The position numbers and the translations under genes are program-made. 5,712 bases of DNA from Spirochaetota bacterium (lineage in GTDB: Bacteria; Spirochaetota; Spirochaetia; Treponematales; UBA12059): positions 1 through 5,712 of the forward strand of contig JAKLIU010000138.1 in the NCBI GenBank assembly GCA_022709445.1. The letters run 5' to 3'. The notes under the pieces were generated by a model that worked only from the letters and a program-made list of their open reading frames with translations, ran no database searches and had not been told where the DNA came from. Shown piece after piece: positions 4,305 through 5,712 of the stretch (position 1 is the first letter of the stretch; every line of letters starts with the position of its first letter).

Positions 4305-5156
4305 GTGGATATCAAGGCTTCGGACATAAAGGACCTGCGCGAGAAGACCGGCGCGGGCATGATGGACTGCAAGAAGGCCCTGGTCGAGGCCGGCGGCGAC
4401 GCCGTCAAGGCCGAGAAGCTGCTCAAGGAGTGGGGCCTGGCGGGCGTCGAGAAGCGCGCCGGCCGCGCCACCAACGAGGGCCGCATCTTCCTGGCCGAGT
4501 CCGCCGCGGCCATCGCCGTGGTGGAGATCGCCTGCGAGACCGATTTCGTGGCCCGCAACGAGGACTTCATCAAGGCCGGCCAGGGCATGGCAGCCCAGGC
4601 CCTGGCCAAGGGCTGGGACAAGCCCAGCGCCGAGCTGGAAAACCAGGTCAAGGACCTGGCCAGCGTGATCAAGGAAAACATCACCCTCAAGCGCGTCATC
4701 CTGGTCAAGGCCGGCGCCGGCGAGTGGCTGCACAGCTACATGCACGGCGAGGGCAAGATCGGCGTGGTGGTGCGCGCCAAGGCCGAGAAGGCCGAGGCCT
4801 TCAAGAACGCCGAGGTGACCGGCTTCATCCACGACGTTGCGCTGCACATCGCCGCGTTCCGCCCCATGTTCCTCGAGCAGTCCCGCGTCGACGCGGCCTG
4901 GATCAAGGAGCAGGAGGAGATCTTCCAGAAGCAGGTCGAGGGCGACGAGAAGATGAAGGGCAAGCCCGCCAACGTGGTGCAGGGCATCCTCAAGGGCAAG
5001 CTGAACAAGCTCATGAGCGACATCTGCCTGATGGACCAGGGCTTCGTCAAGGACGAGAAGCAGAAGGTTTCCGCGGTCATGGCCGCCGTCGGCAAGGCCG
5101 CCGGCACGCCGTTCTCGATCGCGGACTACGTGTACGTGAGGGTCGGGGAAAACTGA
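4305..5156 (+). CDS. tsf: Translation elongation factor Ts
   Basis: EF-Ts is the cytoplasmic guanine-nucleotide exchange factor that regenerates EF-Tu-GTP. The 283-residue length is typical of full-length bacterial EF-Ts. The N-terminal UBA-like domain carries LREKTGAGMMDCKKALVEAGGD (11-32), followed by a short linker with GRIFLAESAAAIAVVEIACETDFVARNEDF (58-88). This includes the conserved TDFV motif that inserts into EF-Tu. The core repeats follow, with VALHIAAFRPMFL and the C-terminal subdomain ending in YVYVRVGEN. The start is GTG at 4305, with AAGGAG (4293-4298) 6 bases upstream inside the rpsB stop region; the gap to rpsB is 10 bp. An intrinsic terminator follows 6 bp after the stop. Confidence 0.98.
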   Translation: MDIKASDIKDLREKTGAGMMDCKKALVEAGGDAVKAEKLLKEWGLAGVEKRAGRATNEGRIFLAESAAAIAVVEIACETDFVARNEDFIKAGQGMAAQALAKGWDKPSAELENQVKDLASVIKENITLKRVILVKAGAGEWLHSYMHGEGKIGVVVRAKAEKAEAFKNAEVTGFIHDVALHIAAFRPMFLEQSRVDAAWIKEQEEIFQKQVEGDEKMKGKPANVVQGILKGKLNKLMSDICLMDQGFVKDEKQKVSAVMAAVGKAAGTPFSIADYVYVRVGEN

Positions 5157-5162
5157 TCCGAC

Positions 5163-5194
5163 CGGCCGCCGGCCCCGCGCCGGCGGCCGTTTTT
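5163..5194 (+). terminator. Intrinsic terminator between tsf and frr
   Basis: An 11-bp perfect stem, CGGCCGCCGGC (5163-5173) with GCCGGCGGCCG (5179-5189), closes a CCCGC loop and is followed by five T residues (5190-5194). All pairs are G-C. It separates rpsB-tsf from frr. The T-run is short, so it may only reduce read-through to frr. No separate frr promoter can be fitted in the 17 bases between it and the frr ATG, so frr expression probably depends on read-through or on a promoter inside tsf. Confidence 0.88.
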
Positions 5195-5211
5195 CCAGCA
5201 AGGAGAGAACC

Positions 5212-5712
5212 ATGGACGACGTCAAGCACGCGTGCGAAGAGCGGATGAAGAAGACCCTGGCCGCACTCAAGGACGACTTCGCCGGCATACGTACCGGCCG
5301 CGCGTCGCCCGCCCTCCTGGACAAGCTGCGCGTGGACTACTACGGGCAGAAGTCGCCCATCAGCCAGGTCGCCAACGTCTCGGTCCCCGAGGCCAGGCTG
5401 ATCGTGGTCCAGCCTTGGGACAAGGCCCTCATCGGCGAGATCGAGAAGGCCATCCAGAAGTCCGAGCTGGGCCTCAATCCGTCCAACGACGGCAAAGTGA
5501 TCCGCATCTCCATCCCGCCCCTCACCGAGCAGCGCCGCAAGGAGCTGGTGAAGGGCGCCAAGGCCACCGCCGAGACCTCCCGCGTCGCGATACGCAACAT
5601 ACGCCGCGACGGCATCGAGGACCTGAAGAAGCACCATGACTCCGGCATGCCCGAGGACGCCATCAAGAAGATGGAGGAAGAGCTCCAGAAGCTCACCGAC
5701 TCCTACGTGGGA
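5212..5712 (+). CDS. frr: Ribosome recycling factor, partial (3' end outside window)
   Basis: RRF splits post-termination 70S ribosomes together with EF-G. The visible 167 residues are about nine-tenths of a usual RRF (about 185 residues), with no stop before the edge. Seen: helix I start with ERMKKTLAALKDDFAGIRTGRASPALLDKLRVDYYG (10-45), the signature that packs against the ribosome; domain II core VSVPEARLIVVQPWDKA (60-76) and NPSNDGKVIRISIPPLTEQRRKELVK (92-117); then the long domain I helices with AIRNIRRDGIEDLKK and MEEELQKLTDSYV. The conserved Arg in the IRNIRRD segment, important for ribosome splitting, is present. The ATG at 5212 follows AAGGAG (5200-5205) by 6 bases. It directly follows tsf with no pyrH between, across the terminator. 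Confidence 0.97.
   Translation, partial: MDDVKHACEERMKKTLAALKDDFAGIRTGRASPALLDKLRVDYYGQKSPISQVANVSVPEARLIVVQPWDKALIGEIEKAIQKSELGLNPSNDGKVIRISIPPLTEQRRKELVKGAKATAETSRVAIRNIRRDGIEDLKKHHDSGMPEDAIKKMEEELQKLTDSYVG

Noticed and set aside
3038..4708. A 556-codon open frame on the minus strand across maf, rpsB and tsf
   Set aside because: It is the antisense shadow of three certain genes in GC-rich DNA; its translation is low-complexity Leu/Gly/Asp/Val/His-rich with no family motifs.
4107..5324. A 405-codon open frame on the minus strand opposite rpsB, tsf and frr
   Set aside because: Same reason: antisense to well-conserved genes, and composition typical of a GC-skewed shadow frame.
1..5712. CRISPR array, insertion sequence, prophage, toxin-antitoxin or defence genes
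   Set aside because: No spaced direct repeats, no transposase or integrase motifs, and no paired small genes of a known toxin-antitoxin type were found.

Overview
The window is GC-rich bacterial chromosome carrying mostly housekeeping genes. The best guess for its source is a high-GC member of the Spirochaetota (about 0.6 confident). This rests on four things: the order rpsB-tsf-frr with no pyrH between tsf and frr, which I recall from treponemes; an S2 protein with a long acidic tail; a relaxed spirochaete-style lipobox; and a divergent galactokinase-like GHMP kinase. None of these is decisive without a database search.

Layout from left to right. The minus strand of 1-786 holds the N-terminal 262 residues of a galactokinase-family protein, cut by the window edge. 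A 109-bp divergent intergenic region follows, with one sigma70-type promoter for each direction. On the plus strand come a short lipoprotein with an NTF2-like look (896-1456) and, 2 bp later, an exported HEAT-repeat protein (1459-2187). This pair ends in a strong intrinsic terminator (2207-2235). Next is a 50-residue proline-rich acidic ORF (2287-2439). It converges on a minus-strand tRNA-Arg(CCG) gene (2500-2573) with its own terminator (2468-2496) and promoter. The tRNA promoter is back to back with that of maf (2666-3316), a nucleotide pyrophosphatase gene. The translation cluster follows: rpsB (3425-4294), tsf (4305-5156), an intrinsic terminator (5163-5194), and frr (5212 to the window end, partial).

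Gene logic. rpsB, tsf and frr supply ribosomal protein S2, elongation factor Ts and ribosome recycling factor. tRNA-Arg(CCG) decodes CGG. The lipoprotein and HEAT protein look like a co-transcribed, translationally linked envelope pair of unknown function. No gene-free stretch is longer than about 110 bases.

The most notable signal is regulatory. The promoters of the lipoprotein gene and maf both place the -10 hexamer exactly 6 bases before the ATG, with no Shine-Dalgarno sequence, which predicts leaderless mRNAs. The rpsB, tsf, frr, HEAT-protein and small-ORF starts all have good Shine-Dalgarno sites. I see no mobile element, CRISPR array, defence system or other clearly novel system here.
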